Assembly: GCF_030272615.1 (NCBI RefSeq)
Contig: NC_081411.1
Coordinates: 836,556,136 to 836,620,135 of the forward strand
DNA: 64,000 nucleotides
Direction: 5' to 3'
Source: Cryptomeria japonica
Lineage: Eukaryota; Streptophyta; Pinopsida; Cupressales; Cupressaceae
Shown piece by piece: positions 48,659 through 59,089 of this stretch. The notes beneath the pieces were generated by a model, which was not told the origin of the DNA, did not search any database, and saw only the letters and a program-made list of their open reading frames with translations. The position numbers and the translations under genes were made by a program. Position 1 is the stretch's first letter, and each line of letters opens with the position of its first letter.

Positions 48659-51600
48659 TTGTTTGTAGGTTGTTCTTGTTGACAGAATACCTTAGGAGAT
48701 AATGGGAGTTGGTCAACATGAAATATATACTCACCACACCCTAGGTCTTTAATCTTGAACTTTTCTTTTAGCTTTGCTTGTTTGAATGTAGAAGTTTTTA
48801 AGGATTCAGGATCCACATATGCTGATGAAGGAATAGCTTCGCGATTGGCTGAGATTGTTATTTCTGACCGAGGTTGCAGATTGTTGCAATATATGAATGG
48901 ATTTGGATCCGCTTTGACAGTCACTTCAGCTCCATTGTGTGGGAACTTGATACATCGATGATATGTAGATGGTATTGCTCTCATTTCATGAATCCAAGGA
49001 CGTCCTAGTAATATGTTGTATGTGAGATCAAGATCAAGGACTTGACAAACCACATCCTTTGTAACTGGCCCAACTCTAAGAGGTAAGGTAACTGTGCCCT
49101 TGGATGAGCGCTCTTCATCATCATATGCCTTGATGGTGATTTGATTTGTTGAATTCATAGCTTTATCAGAATATCCCAATTGTTTAATGGTCCTCAATGT
49201 ACAAATGTTTAGACCTGCTCCTCCATCTATCAGGACTCGTTTGATTGTATGTTTGTGTATGAAGGCTTCAACGTGTAAAGGTGCATTATGTGGCTGACTT
49301 ATGGAGGCGTCATTGGCTTCTGTGAACATAATGGAATGTGGAATGGAAAGGTATCCCACCATGGCTTGAAACTAGTCCACGTTCAGATTAGTAGGAACGG
49401 TAGTGTCTCTCAAGATTTTGTCAAGGATAGCTTTATGTGCGGGGGATATGCGTAAGAGCTCAAGAATAGAGATGAGCGTGGGTGTCTTCCCTAACTATTC
49501 TACAAGGTCGTACTCAGGCTTGGTTGATGAAGGATTGGTATTCTTAGTGGAGACACCTGGCAACGTGATTTTACCTCGACGAGTTGTAACATGACATTCA
49601 GAGGTAAACTCAGAAGAAGATCCCACACCCCTTAGGACAATCTTAGGTCTCTGAGGAGGATTCTCAGGATTTTTTTTCTTGATAGTCATAGTAGAGATAT
49701 GATTGTCCATCGAGATGTGATTGATAGTAGAATCATAATTATAAGGTGCTCTAGTGTAATTGGCTTGATCATCTATGACTTTGGCTTTTCCTTTGTCATG
49801 CTTTGGGAATGGTTCCTTAAACACCTCATATTCTTGATTAGATGAATGTCCCTCAATCTCAATATCACCTCAATCAATGAGATCTTGCACAATGTTCTTC
49901 AATCGAAGGCAATTTCCTGTTTTGTGACCCTTACTCTTATGAAATTCGCAATACTCATCATCATTCCACCAATTTGGTTTGACCTTTGGTTCATATGGAG
50001 GAAAATCTGGAACTGTGATCACTTTGTTTGCCACAAGCTTTTTGAATACTGATTCAAGTGGTTCTCCCAATGGAGTGTACTTCCTTTGTGGTCTAGTTGT
50101 TTGAGTGTTCACCTGATTGTTGGTAGAACTTGATCCAGAAAAGACGAACTTGGGTCTCACTGTGTTGGCATCAACAACACCATCATTAACTATGTTCTTG
50201 TTCTTGTTCCAAAATTTTGGTTTGTCCTTTCCTTTAAAGTCCTCTTTGTTTTCTTTGAATATCTTAATGACTCCTTGTTCAATTAAGACTCTTTCTGTTG
50301 CTAGGCCCTTTTCAATAACATCCTTGAATGTAGACAAACAAGCTTTCCTGAGATCATAGCCAATAGCCTTATTAACATTTTGAGTGAACATTTCTACCAT
50401 TTGTTTCTGTGGGATTTCACAAGAGCATCTGCTAGCTAAATTTCTCCATCTTTGTAGAAATGTTGCGAAAGATTCTCCTTCCTTTTGTTTCGTATTGCAC
50501 AAGGTAGTAACTGAGACATCTGTTTCTATATTGTAAGAGAAATGCTGAATGAATGCCTCTGCTAAGTCACCCCATGACTTAATACCAGGAGGTAATTGAG
50601 AAAACCATTCCATAGCTTGATCGCCTAAGCTCTGTGGGAACAACCTCATCAAGTATGTTTCTTCTGCCGCTACCTCAATGCAAGCTGTGAAGAATTGTCT
50701 TATGTGTGCCTTGGGGTCTCCTTTCCCTCTATACTTGTCAAATTTTGGCGTCACAAAGTGTGCAGGAAATGGAGGCATTGGAATGCTCTTATCGAAGGGA
50801 TAAGGACATATATCTCTCATAGTGTATGTTGGTTTTGATGTACTCATGTCCTCCATTTTCTTTTGTAAATCTCTTATTTGTTGCTCCAAATTATTTTTGG
50901 GAGGAGATTGATTTCTTGTAGCATACCCCATGTTTGAAACACCCATTTGAGGAGGAGCTTGTTGCATGTATGGATGATACTGATCGTAGACATGTCCATA
51001 TGGAGGTCTATATTGATGTGGCATTTATGGAGCACTTGGTATAACTTCATGTTGAGGGACCCCATATCTATTTTGTGCATATATACCATATTCAATAGGC
51101 ATTTCATTTTCCATTGTGTTGCCCCAAATTTTGACATGAGGTCTCCTTGTGTCAAAATTTTGGGGATGCCTCTGAGTATCTACTTGTTTTGATTGATCCA
51201 TACCTTGAGCATGTGATTGAGCATATCTGTCTGCATAAGGCTTCCATGATGGTCTTCGAAGGTAAGTATCATATGTTTGAGCTTGTGTATGTGGGATCTC
51301 TGGTTTTTGAAGCAAAACTGATGGTGACTCAGGCATCATATTCGGTCCTCTATTTCCTCCACTATTTGGTCTCCTTTGATCCATGTTGGATTGAGTTTGT
51401 TGTGAGGGTCGACTTTCCATAAGTTGAGACATGTCAAAGTCATGAGGTATTTTAACTCCACTTTGTGCCATCATGTGTAAAAAGTACTGTCGATCTCTCC
51501 TCATTATCTCTTCAACCAATCTATTGAAATGAGGATTCATTATGGATTCTTCTATGTCTGTTGATAGTATTGAAGAGTTGTCCACATTGTCATTGTGTGT

Positions 51601-51786
51601 AGTATTGTTGTTTATAGTGTTTGCGCTTTCCACATTTGGATTGTTTCTATAAACATCCATGTTTGGTAATGTAGTGTGCTCAGGATTGAAGAATAAATCA
51701 TTGTCATACTCATAAGAACTCATGTTTGTGGATTCTTGAGCTTCTTTAGCTATTCTCCTAGATTTTTGAAGGAGTGTTTCAACCAT
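48659..51786 (-). pseudogene. Gag and protease of V
   Basis: One frame from the ATG at 51786 (MVETLLQKSRRIAKEAQ) down to the truncation, with only four stops (about 51025, 49867, 49494 and 49368) and no frameshift. It has a Gln/Pro/Asn-rich N terminus, the gypsy Gag core (FTACIEVAAEETYLMRLF, FATFLQRWRNLASRC), a finger CEFHKSKGHKTGNC (CX2HX4HX4C) and a protease VLIDGGAGLNICTL. It is homologous to G throughout. At about 49368 V has TAG where G has CAG. The product would be a Gag-protease polyprotein; pol is lost. Confidence 0.88.
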
Positions 51787-52519
51787 GAACTAGGTATTTG
51801 ACCAAGATGTGAGAGACTAGATGAAAAATGGAAAAAGTATGGAAGACCAAGAGTTGTATGGAGTGTAAATGAATCTGAGGTGTACTTGCAATGTCCAAAG
51901 TGTAAGACCAAGTATGTAAGTAGTAGAGTAGGTGTGACTTCCAAAGAGATGATTGTTTCTCTTGATGAGGTAAGCTGACCTTGACTCTAAGTAAGACCAA
52001 ATGAGACCCAAAGGTTAAAAACCTTGATGAGGGACCACTTAGCAAAGTGTAGTTGTATGTAGTGTGTTGACAAAGTATGATGAGGACAAGCAAGTGACCT
52101 TTTGACTCAAGTTTAGACAATTGTGAATGTAAAATGAGATGTGAAGCAATGATGGACTATGTGAGACCCAAGGACAGGTTGAATGCTAGATGAAACCTGA
52201 AGAAACAACCTAGGAAGCTCAAGTATTCCGAAACTGATTTCTTTTGTTTGTTGGACTGTGAAATTTTTCCAATTTGTGAAGTTTTTGGTTGTGACCAAAT
52301 CTGAATGTTTGACTATTTTTCGTGACAAGAGGACACAATGTTGATGAGGACTCAATGTTTGCAAGTGTTTAGACTGACAATGACTCCAAGAAAAGTGTGT
52401 TGTTTGATGTAAAATTGTTTTGCATACACTTGAAGACACAAAAGACACAATGTTTTGTTGTTTGGTCTTGGTTGTTTGAATGTTTAACATAAGTCAAGCA
52501 CAATTCTTATGGCTAGCCA

Positions 52520-53065
52520 AGACAATAGTTGTTGATCCCACATGGGGTTTTACCCCCGAGGCTACGCTATTCAGAGCGGATACTTAGATGCTTGACCTCA
52601 CTGGCTCCACCCTCGGTACTCACTTCTCGGGTCAGCCAAGCATCAGTCCCCATGAAAACTCCCCATGGTGAACTTTGTATCTCTACTAAGAACCGTATGT
52701 GTGTGGGCCGCTACTAGAGGTCCGACCTCCTGCCCCAACAACTAGAAGGATTTGGGCTTCTAAAACAAAAAGGTGCTAGTAAGGGCATCTGCTCATGTGG
52801 CCATACATGCGGCACTTTCAGCTCTATAAATACAGAAGGCTCCCAGCCGGTAGGGGTTACGCCCTACAAATGATCAAATAAATTTGATCAAACGGGTTTA
52901 TGGGGAGACATAGTGTCGGTATGAACTAATCAGCACACGTTATTCATAGTTTTCACCATGAATACATTTGATTATAGTGGTTTGGATGAGGTGGGTTTTC
53001 CTCGCTACCACTTGGGTCGTTCTCTTCTCACTAGTAGTCCTAATGACCACACGGGAAGATAGGCC
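52520..53065 (-). promoter_or_regulatory. Conserved untranslated leader block of V
   Basis: The reverse complement matches G 17540-18075. The hairpin arms are GATGCTTG (52587-52594) and CAAGCATC (52637-52644) in plus-strand terms. Confidence 0.65.
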
Positions 53066-53384
53066 CTCTAAAGACTAAATAAAAAGAGCCTATTGCTCAA
53101 GACACAAAAGACAATGATTCAATTTTAGTGCACCAATTGAAGTGTTTGCTAGTCTATGAAAACAAGGCACACAATAAAAATCCAAAAACCCTTGCCAAGG
53201 ACCTGCAACAAAGATTTATTAGTAGTTTGGATTGTTTCAAATGATCACCCCTTCCTGCAGGCACACAAGTTAGGTAAATTTTAGATCCAAAAGACTTTGT
53301 GAAATAGGGGCCTTCAACAATGCATTTTGTTGACCAATTCAAAGACCTGATTCATCATAAAAAAAGACCACCTGTAAAATTTTA

Positions 53385-54296
53385 AGAGATTTCCAGAAAT
53401 GTAAGAAAATCCAAAAAATTTGCTAATTTGCTCCAAAAATTAATTTTTTATGAAAAATCATAAAAAATTCATATAAAATGTAAAATCGATCCAAAAAATT
53501 TGAAATTTTTACTGAAGAGTCTTGATGGTCTTCCAAACCTGCACCAAAAATTTCCTACAACAAATCTAAGCAGTTTGTGAGATATGAGTAAAATAATGAA
53601 AAACCCTAATTTTCAAAGATCTAATTTTTGAAGAATAATTTTGCATCAAATTTAAAATAAAAAATAATATATCCTGTGTATAATTCTGAGAGATTTCCAA
53701 AAATGTAATAAAATCCAAAAAATTCTATAATTTTCTCTCAAAATTAATTTTTTATGAAAAATCATAAAAAATTCATATAAAATGCAAAATCGATCCAAAA
53801 AATCTGAAATTTTTATTGAATCTTTTTGATACTTTTTTTGACCTGTAAAAAAAATTTTATGTCAAAATTCGAAGCCATTTGTGAGATCTGATCAAAATAA
53901 TGAAAAACCCTAATTTTTAAAGATCCAACTTTTATGGAAATATTTTGCATCAAAATTAAATTCACAAAGAACAGATCCTATGTATAATTATGAGGGATTT
54001 CCAAAAATGTAAGAAAATCCAAAAAATTCTCTTATTTGCTCTCAAAATTAATTTTTTATGAAAAATCATAAAAAATTCATAGAAAATGAAAATGTGCTCC
54101 AAAAATTCTAAATTTTGGATTGAGAGCTCCTGATGCTTTCTTCAACCCGCAAAAACAATTTGGTGCAAACTTTATTAGCCGTTTATGAGATATGATCAAA
54201 TCTCTCCAAGATCTTGATTTTGTGTCCAAAACCCTAGCTGCACAAGGTTATTCTCCAAATTGTTTTACAAAACAGCAATATAGGGTTAGAAAAATC
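53385..54296 (-). repeat. 304-bp tandem repeat, three units, in the V leader
   Basis: The word AGAGATTTCC (AGGGATTTCC in the third unit), followed by a run close to AAAATGTAAGAAAATCCAAAA, recurs at 53385, 53689 and 53993: spacing exactly 304 each time. Each unit also holds AATTTTTTATGAAAAATCAT and a GAGATATGATCAAA-like end. No frame is shared. Confidence 0.88.
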
Positions 54297-54329
54297 TGCA
54301 AAAAAAACATAGATCTAAGAAAAATCCAT

Positions 54330-54347
54330 GTCCCACCGAGCGTGCCA
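54330..54347 (-). promoter_or_regulatory. Candidate primer binding site of V
   Basis: On the minus strand TGGCACGCTCGGTGGGAC starts three bases after the LTR end. It differs from G's site, so V belongs to another subfamily. The tRNA is not identified. Confidence 0.5.
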
Positions 54348-54350
54348 AAA

Positions 54351-55133
54351 TGTTTATGGTGAAAATGGATAACAATAATAACAAAATTGAAAGGCTAAAT
54401 GAATTCAACCACCAAAGCCTAGCCTAACAACAACAAAGATCCACCATAACATATGAAGATTACCTAAGACAATGTAAATAACTCAAAATCACAAAGATTA
54501 TACCATCACATGTCCAATAGGGTTTTGATCTCCATTCTTCCTATCTCCATTGATCTTGCTTGATATATTTGCTCTCAGATTTTTATATGCACAAGAGCTC
54601 AACAAAGAACGGAATGTGGTTGCAAGTAGGATCGTAGTGTAGCCAAGTCCTCCAAAATTGTTGATTAGTCTGAGTGATTAGGGTTTGACAATGAAGAAAG
54701 CATCTCCTTAAATAGAAGACACAATAAGAAATGGAGGGTTAAGATTGAGAGGTGTATAAAGAGAGGTCGGCTAGGATTAGAGGGTAGGTAAAAGAAATAC
54801 CAAAATAATGAAAGAGGTAGGTAGTGTATGAATTAAGAGATGAATGACATGTGTCATATGTAGAAAAAGATAATGAATTAATTAAATAAATAAAGATTTA
54901 TTTAATTAATAGAAGAAGTAGGACAATTAAATAAATAAAATATTTATTTAATTTAGGAAAGGGATAATTTAAATAAATAAATGTATTTATTTAAATGAGA
55001 AATAAGGCTAGAAGAGGATAAATGAATTAATTAAATAAATAAAAATTTATTTAATTAATAGAAGAATTAGGCTTAGATAATTAAATAAATAAAATATTTA
55101 TTTAATTAGACATGACAATTTTGAGTGTCTACA
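54351..55133 (-). repeat. 5' LTR of V, with five AT-rich hairpins
   Basis: 783 bp, reading TGTAGACACTC to CATAAACA on the minus strand. Five perfect inverted repeats lie at 54877-54910, 54925-54953, 54967-54996, 55026-55059 and 55079-55107, with 13- or 15-bp arms and 3-4-base loops. Confidence 0.88.
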
Positions 55134-55215
55134 GGTAGCTCAAAGTGTAATCTTTAAGAAGGAGAATCTGAGATTTGATGGAAGTAGCTATGCTATATGG
55201 AAGGACCAGATGGAA
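55134..55215 (+). repeat. 82-bp direct repeat flanking V (right copy)
   Basis: Identical to 48577-48658. It abuts the LTR terminus of V. Confidence 0.93.
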
Positions 55216-55884
55216 GTGCACTTTAAATGTCTTGGTGAAGATTATTGGAAGATCACAAAGAATGTATATGTTATTCCTCAGAATGGACCATCTACTCTTG
55301 ATGAGGTTAAGGAAGTAGAACATAATATTAGAGTGAAGGAAGCATTGCTTAATGCTTTGATTGATTCTAAGATGACAAATTTAATGGGTCTTCAGATCGC
55401 ATATGAGATATGGGTAAAGCTTGAGGTGTTGTATGAAGGTGATAAACAAGTGAAGGTTTCTAAGTTGTAGAGTTTAAAAGGAAAGTATGAGACATTGAAG
55501 ATGGGAGATGATGAGAACATACACTCTTTTATGGCTAAGGTGAATGACCTTGTCCTAGGTATCAGAGGTGTTGGTGGAACCATTACGGAAGATGAAATTA
55601 TTGCTAAGGTGTTGAGATCTTTCTCGCCTACCTATAAGCATCAGGTTGTTGATATTGATGAGATCCAGAGTGTGACTATAGTGACAAGAGATATGTTGGT
55701 TAGAAAACTTGTTGCATTTGAGCTAAGTGAATTTGAAGAATCACATGGAAAGTCTGAGACATCATTTAGAGCATCTACATCTGTATCTGGTAAGAAGAAG
55801 TATGATCTTGATGAGTGTAGAATATCTAGATATGAAATAGAGAAGAGACATAGAAGATTTAGAAAGGGAGCTAGACGAACTTGA
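55216..55884 (+). pseudogene. T Gag, main piece (copia UBN2 type)
   Basis: It continues the T Gag: HFKCLGEDYWKITKNVYVIP, then YEIWVKLEVLYEGDKQVKVS, a stop near 55469, then MKMGDDENIHSFMAKVNDLV and VLRSFSPTYKHQVVDIDE. The layout matches the UBN2 copia Gag seen in R. The frame ends at 55884. Confidence 0.8.
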
Positions 55885-56779
55885 AACACTGATTGTTTGG
55901 AGATTTCCTAAAGGTGTCGGTAAGTATGATGGAAAGTTTCCTTTCAAATGTTTCTCTTGTAATAAGATATGACATTTTGCTTCTAGAAGCCCTAAGAGAA
56001 TGGCTAAGTATGATATGCTAATAAGTTTGATAAGCATGATAGGAATGATAAATATAAGAAGCATGAGAAGTATGATAAGTCTTACAAGTCTAACCAGAAG
56101 TTTAGGAACCAGAAGAACTATTAATATGTTGTTGGTGAAGGTATTACAAATGAAGAATCTAAAGGAGATTAAGTTGTATTCCTTGCCATTAAGGAAGATG
56201 GACCTGTACCTATTGATTCCACAAGATGTACTTTTAAAGAGAAATCTTTAGCTGCAAAAATTTGAAGACAAAGATGAATATGTGATTAATAGTGGTTGTT
56301 CACATTATATGATCAATGATAAAAGAAAATTTGTAAGCATGGAAAGATACGATGGTGGAATAGTTAGATTTGGAGATGACAAAGCCTGTGTGATCTATAG
56401 AAGAGGCTCTATTTCTTTTAATGGTAAGCATAACACTGATGATGTTTTGTACGTTGAAGGTTTGAAGCATAATATTTTGAGTGTTGGATAGATGGTTGAT
56501 AAGGGTTATGATTTGTAGTTCAAGGATGGTAAATGGAAGATCTTAAATGCCTCTGGTATAGAGATTGCATCTGTAACTAAGATTGAAGGTAATATTTTTC
56601 ATTTAAATGTTGATGAAACAAGTTGTTTGATTGCTCAGATTGATGAGAGTTGGTTATGGCATAGGATAATCTGTCATGTAAATTTTGATTCAATGATTAA
56701 GGTGTATTCTACACATGTTAGAGATCTGCCTAAAATTGTTAAGCCTGCTAATCTAGTATCTAAGGGATGTCAGTCTAAG
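55885..56779 (+). pseudogene. T zinc knuckle, protease and integrase N terminus (fragment)
   Basis: A broken knuckle, CFSCNKI*HFASR, lies near 55950. The protease-like segment reads VINSGCSHYMINDKRKF near 56285, with Asn where the catalytic Asp of DSG belongs (AAT for GAT). Then FKDGKWKILNASG and the integrase-leading LWHRIICHVNFDSM (near 56660). The sequence stops matching integrase near 56775, where R-type DNA begins. Confidence 0.72.
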
Positions 56780-57161
56780 GGATGAGTAAAAAGGAGAGTT
56801 GAATCTCTTAGTCTACAGCAGAAGCGGAGTATGTTGCAGCCTTCATGAACTGCACTCAGACAATCTGGATGAAGCATGTACTGGAAGGCTTCAAGATCCC
56901 TATATCTGAACTGGTAAGTATATTCTGTGATAACACAAGCGCTATCAATATATAAAAGAATCCGGTTTTACATTCTAGAACCAACCATTTGAGCTTAAGT
57001 ATCATTTCTTGAGGGAAAAGGTTCAGAATAAAGAGATTGCACTGGAGCATGTGTCCAGTAAGGAGCAGTTAGCAGACATATTCACCAAGCCTCTCCCAAA
57101 GAAAACAATTGTGCATTTGAGAGATGAATTAGGGGTATTGCCCCTTCAAGAGGTGAACTAA
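56780..57161 (+). pseudogene. R'-type RNase H, C-terminal fragment
   Basis: It matches R from 62796: CTQTIWMKHVLEGFKIPIS, CDNTSAINI, LEHVSSKEQLADIFTKPL. A one-base loss near 56990 shifts the frame. At the places where R has stops (62873 and 62882) this copy has CAG and TGG. Confidence 0.82.
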
Positions 57162-57300
57162 AAGTGATTGTTCCACATTAGTCAGGTACTGAAAAGAAAA
57201 ATCTTTGGTTGATTGGTGTGTTTAACGATGCTACTCCTCAGGAGGAGCAGCATGATGGAACAGTGATGATTCTACCTCCACTTTGGCATTGTTATCAAAG

Positions 57301-57417
57301 GGGGAGAAGGAGTGAAGCAAAAAGATATCTACAACAAATGGGGAGAAGGAGTGAAGCGAAAAGATATTTGTAGCAAATGGGGAGAAGATGTGAAGCAGAG
57401 AAGATATCTTTTGTATA
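57301..57417 (+). repeat. 39-bp tandem repeat of R', three units
   Basis: Starts at 57301, 57340 and 57379. Each opens GGGGAGAAG and holds AAGATATCT/TTTG. R has four units. Each unit is polypurine-tract-like. Confidence 0.9.
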
Positions 57418-57431
57418 TTGCCATCAATGCC

Positions 57432-57443
57432 AAAGGGGGAGAT
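57432..57443 (+). promoter_or_regulatory. Polypurine tract of R'
   Basis: AAAGGGGGAGAT directly before the LTR at 57444, so this LTR is a 3' LTR with respect to R'. Confidence 0.88.
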
Positions 57444-59020
57444 TGTTGGCATTATGTGAATCGACATGAAGACATAATGATATTGTATGTTGTCATTGAT
57501 GTCAATATGAGACATAGTGTGAACCGGCACATGTGATAAGTGAAGAAAGAGGTACTGACATATGTATGAACCAGTTTATATGCCAAAGTGAAGTGGCACA
57601 TTTTTTCAAGGTGAATCGACATGTAGTTATGTGAACCGGCACATGGAAGCATTGTATGGTCACCGGGTGGTAGGTAGCTTCCACTTCAGGGTTTCCAGTT
57701 GGAGCAACTCAAGTGACTCAATCGGTGATCTTTGTGTGATGAGTTAGCAGTATGATGGAGGACAGATTGTGTTGCCACGTAAGCTCTGTGCGCATGAAGG
57801 ATCTTGCATGAAGAAGACTATTTCTATCTACCTCAGGAATGTGTGAAGTCTGTTAAATGGTGATAACACATGATGGGTTATCAGCTGCCATGAAAACGGT
57901 GGATAATGGACGATGGAGAATGTCTTGAGATCAACTCAAGACTGGTGCATTTAATGCAGTATGATTCAACAGTCAGGATCGAACCATTTGAATTGCTCAA
58001 CCTAACAGGTTTAGCATTTAGGGTTTTTGCTACCAACCTGTATGTTCCCTATAAGGTTGATGTTAGGTTTCTATCTGAGGTTGTTGGAAAAAGTTGTGAG
58101 TGTGTATCCATGGAAGGTGATACATGATTCTTGCCATACCAAAGAAGAGAAGAGATACCTGCAAAGTGAATGTGCAGAAGGAGAAGAGGAGCCTAAACGG
58201 ATTTGCATTAGCATTGAGTGCCTTTAATAGATCATTGTAATGCCTATTGATCTCTAACCACTTCAACAGTTGTAAAATCCCCTAACAGGGTAGCCTTAAT
58301 TGGCTTGATTCAAAATCCCTTAAATTGGGTTGTCTTAACCAACTTGTTTCAAATCCCTTAACTGGGTAACTCAAAGCTAATGAGTTCTGAGAAGCTAGAG
58401 AAGCTTAGGAGATCCTTTCAGCTATTGAGTTCTTAAAATCCTCTAACAAGGTGACCCTACCAGGTTTAACCCTTAACCAGGTGAACCCTAATAGGATTGG
58501 TTCCTACCAGAACCTATTGTAATGTTCTTAACCAGACAAGGCTCCTAACAGAACAAACTTCTAAAGAGTTCAAAAGCAGCTTGTGGGTATTCACCCCCAC
58601 CATGGTTTTTCCCAGTTGAGTTTCCACGTAAAAAATATGTGTGTCATGTGTAATACTTTTGTCTTGTGATGCTTTGTTTCATCTGTTATGCACATGAAGG
58701 TTCTATGTTTTATGCCTGTCTATAAAACATATTGAACTCACTATGGTGAAGATTTGATGGTTAATTCTACTAGTTCATGCATGTGAATATTATGATAATG
58801 TGGTATTGAGCTAAGAGAAAAGCTTATTGAGTGACCGATTCATGACTGGTTGAGCTATACTGGATGTTGCTAGTTGCACTCTATTTTACCGGTATCCCTA
58901 TTTGTTAGTCTTTTGGAGTATTTGCTGTTGAATCGGTTTTGGACTGTATTTTGTGTTTGTACTGATTCACCCCCCCTCTCAGTACAGGTTTGGTACTAGT
59001 GGTTCATCATTGAGTTATCA
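57444..59020 (+). repeat. LTR shared by R' and R
   Basis: 1,577 bp. It starts TGTTGGCATTATGTGAA and ends TGAGTTATCA. The first ~230 bp repeat GTGAACCGGCACATG-like words; 58265-58520 repeats CCCTTAACTGGGT-like words. Over the shared 500 bp it is about 90% or more identical to the LTR at 63500. Confidence 0.9.
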
Positions 59021-59022
59021 AT

Positions 59023-59034
59023 TGGTATCAGAGC
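59023..59034 (+). promoter_or_regulatory. Primer binding site of R
   Basis: TGGTATCAGAGC, two bases after the LTR end. Confidence 0.9.
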
Positions 59035-59089
59035 GCTCCAGGTTCTTTGTGTTGTAAGCTTAACTGCTTGAGGAAAAGATCCTAGCGAA

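Larger units (their letters stand above)
48659..55133 (-). mobile_element. Element V: 3'-truncated Tat-like gypsy element in T
   Basis: Minus strand. It has a 5' LTR (54351-55133), primer site, long leader, Gag and protease, then an abrupt join to T sequence at about 48658 inside the protease-to-RT linker. RT, RNase H, integrase and the 3' LTR are absent. Its right edge is an exact LTR terminus; its left edge is not. It is flanked by an 82-bp repeat in place of a 5-bp duplication. Confidence 0.88.
47782..57443 (+). mobile_element. Chimeric copia element T/R', split by V
   Basis: The front is T-type: LTR ending at 48518, primer site, Gag start at 48574, then 55134-56779 after V. From about 56780 the sequence switches to R-type and matches R from 62796 onwards: RNase H, 3' repeats, polypurine tract, and the LTR at 57444. 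T's Gag differs from R's, so this is a join between two families. RT and most of the integrase are missing. It shares LTR 57444-59020 with R. Confidence 0.75.
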
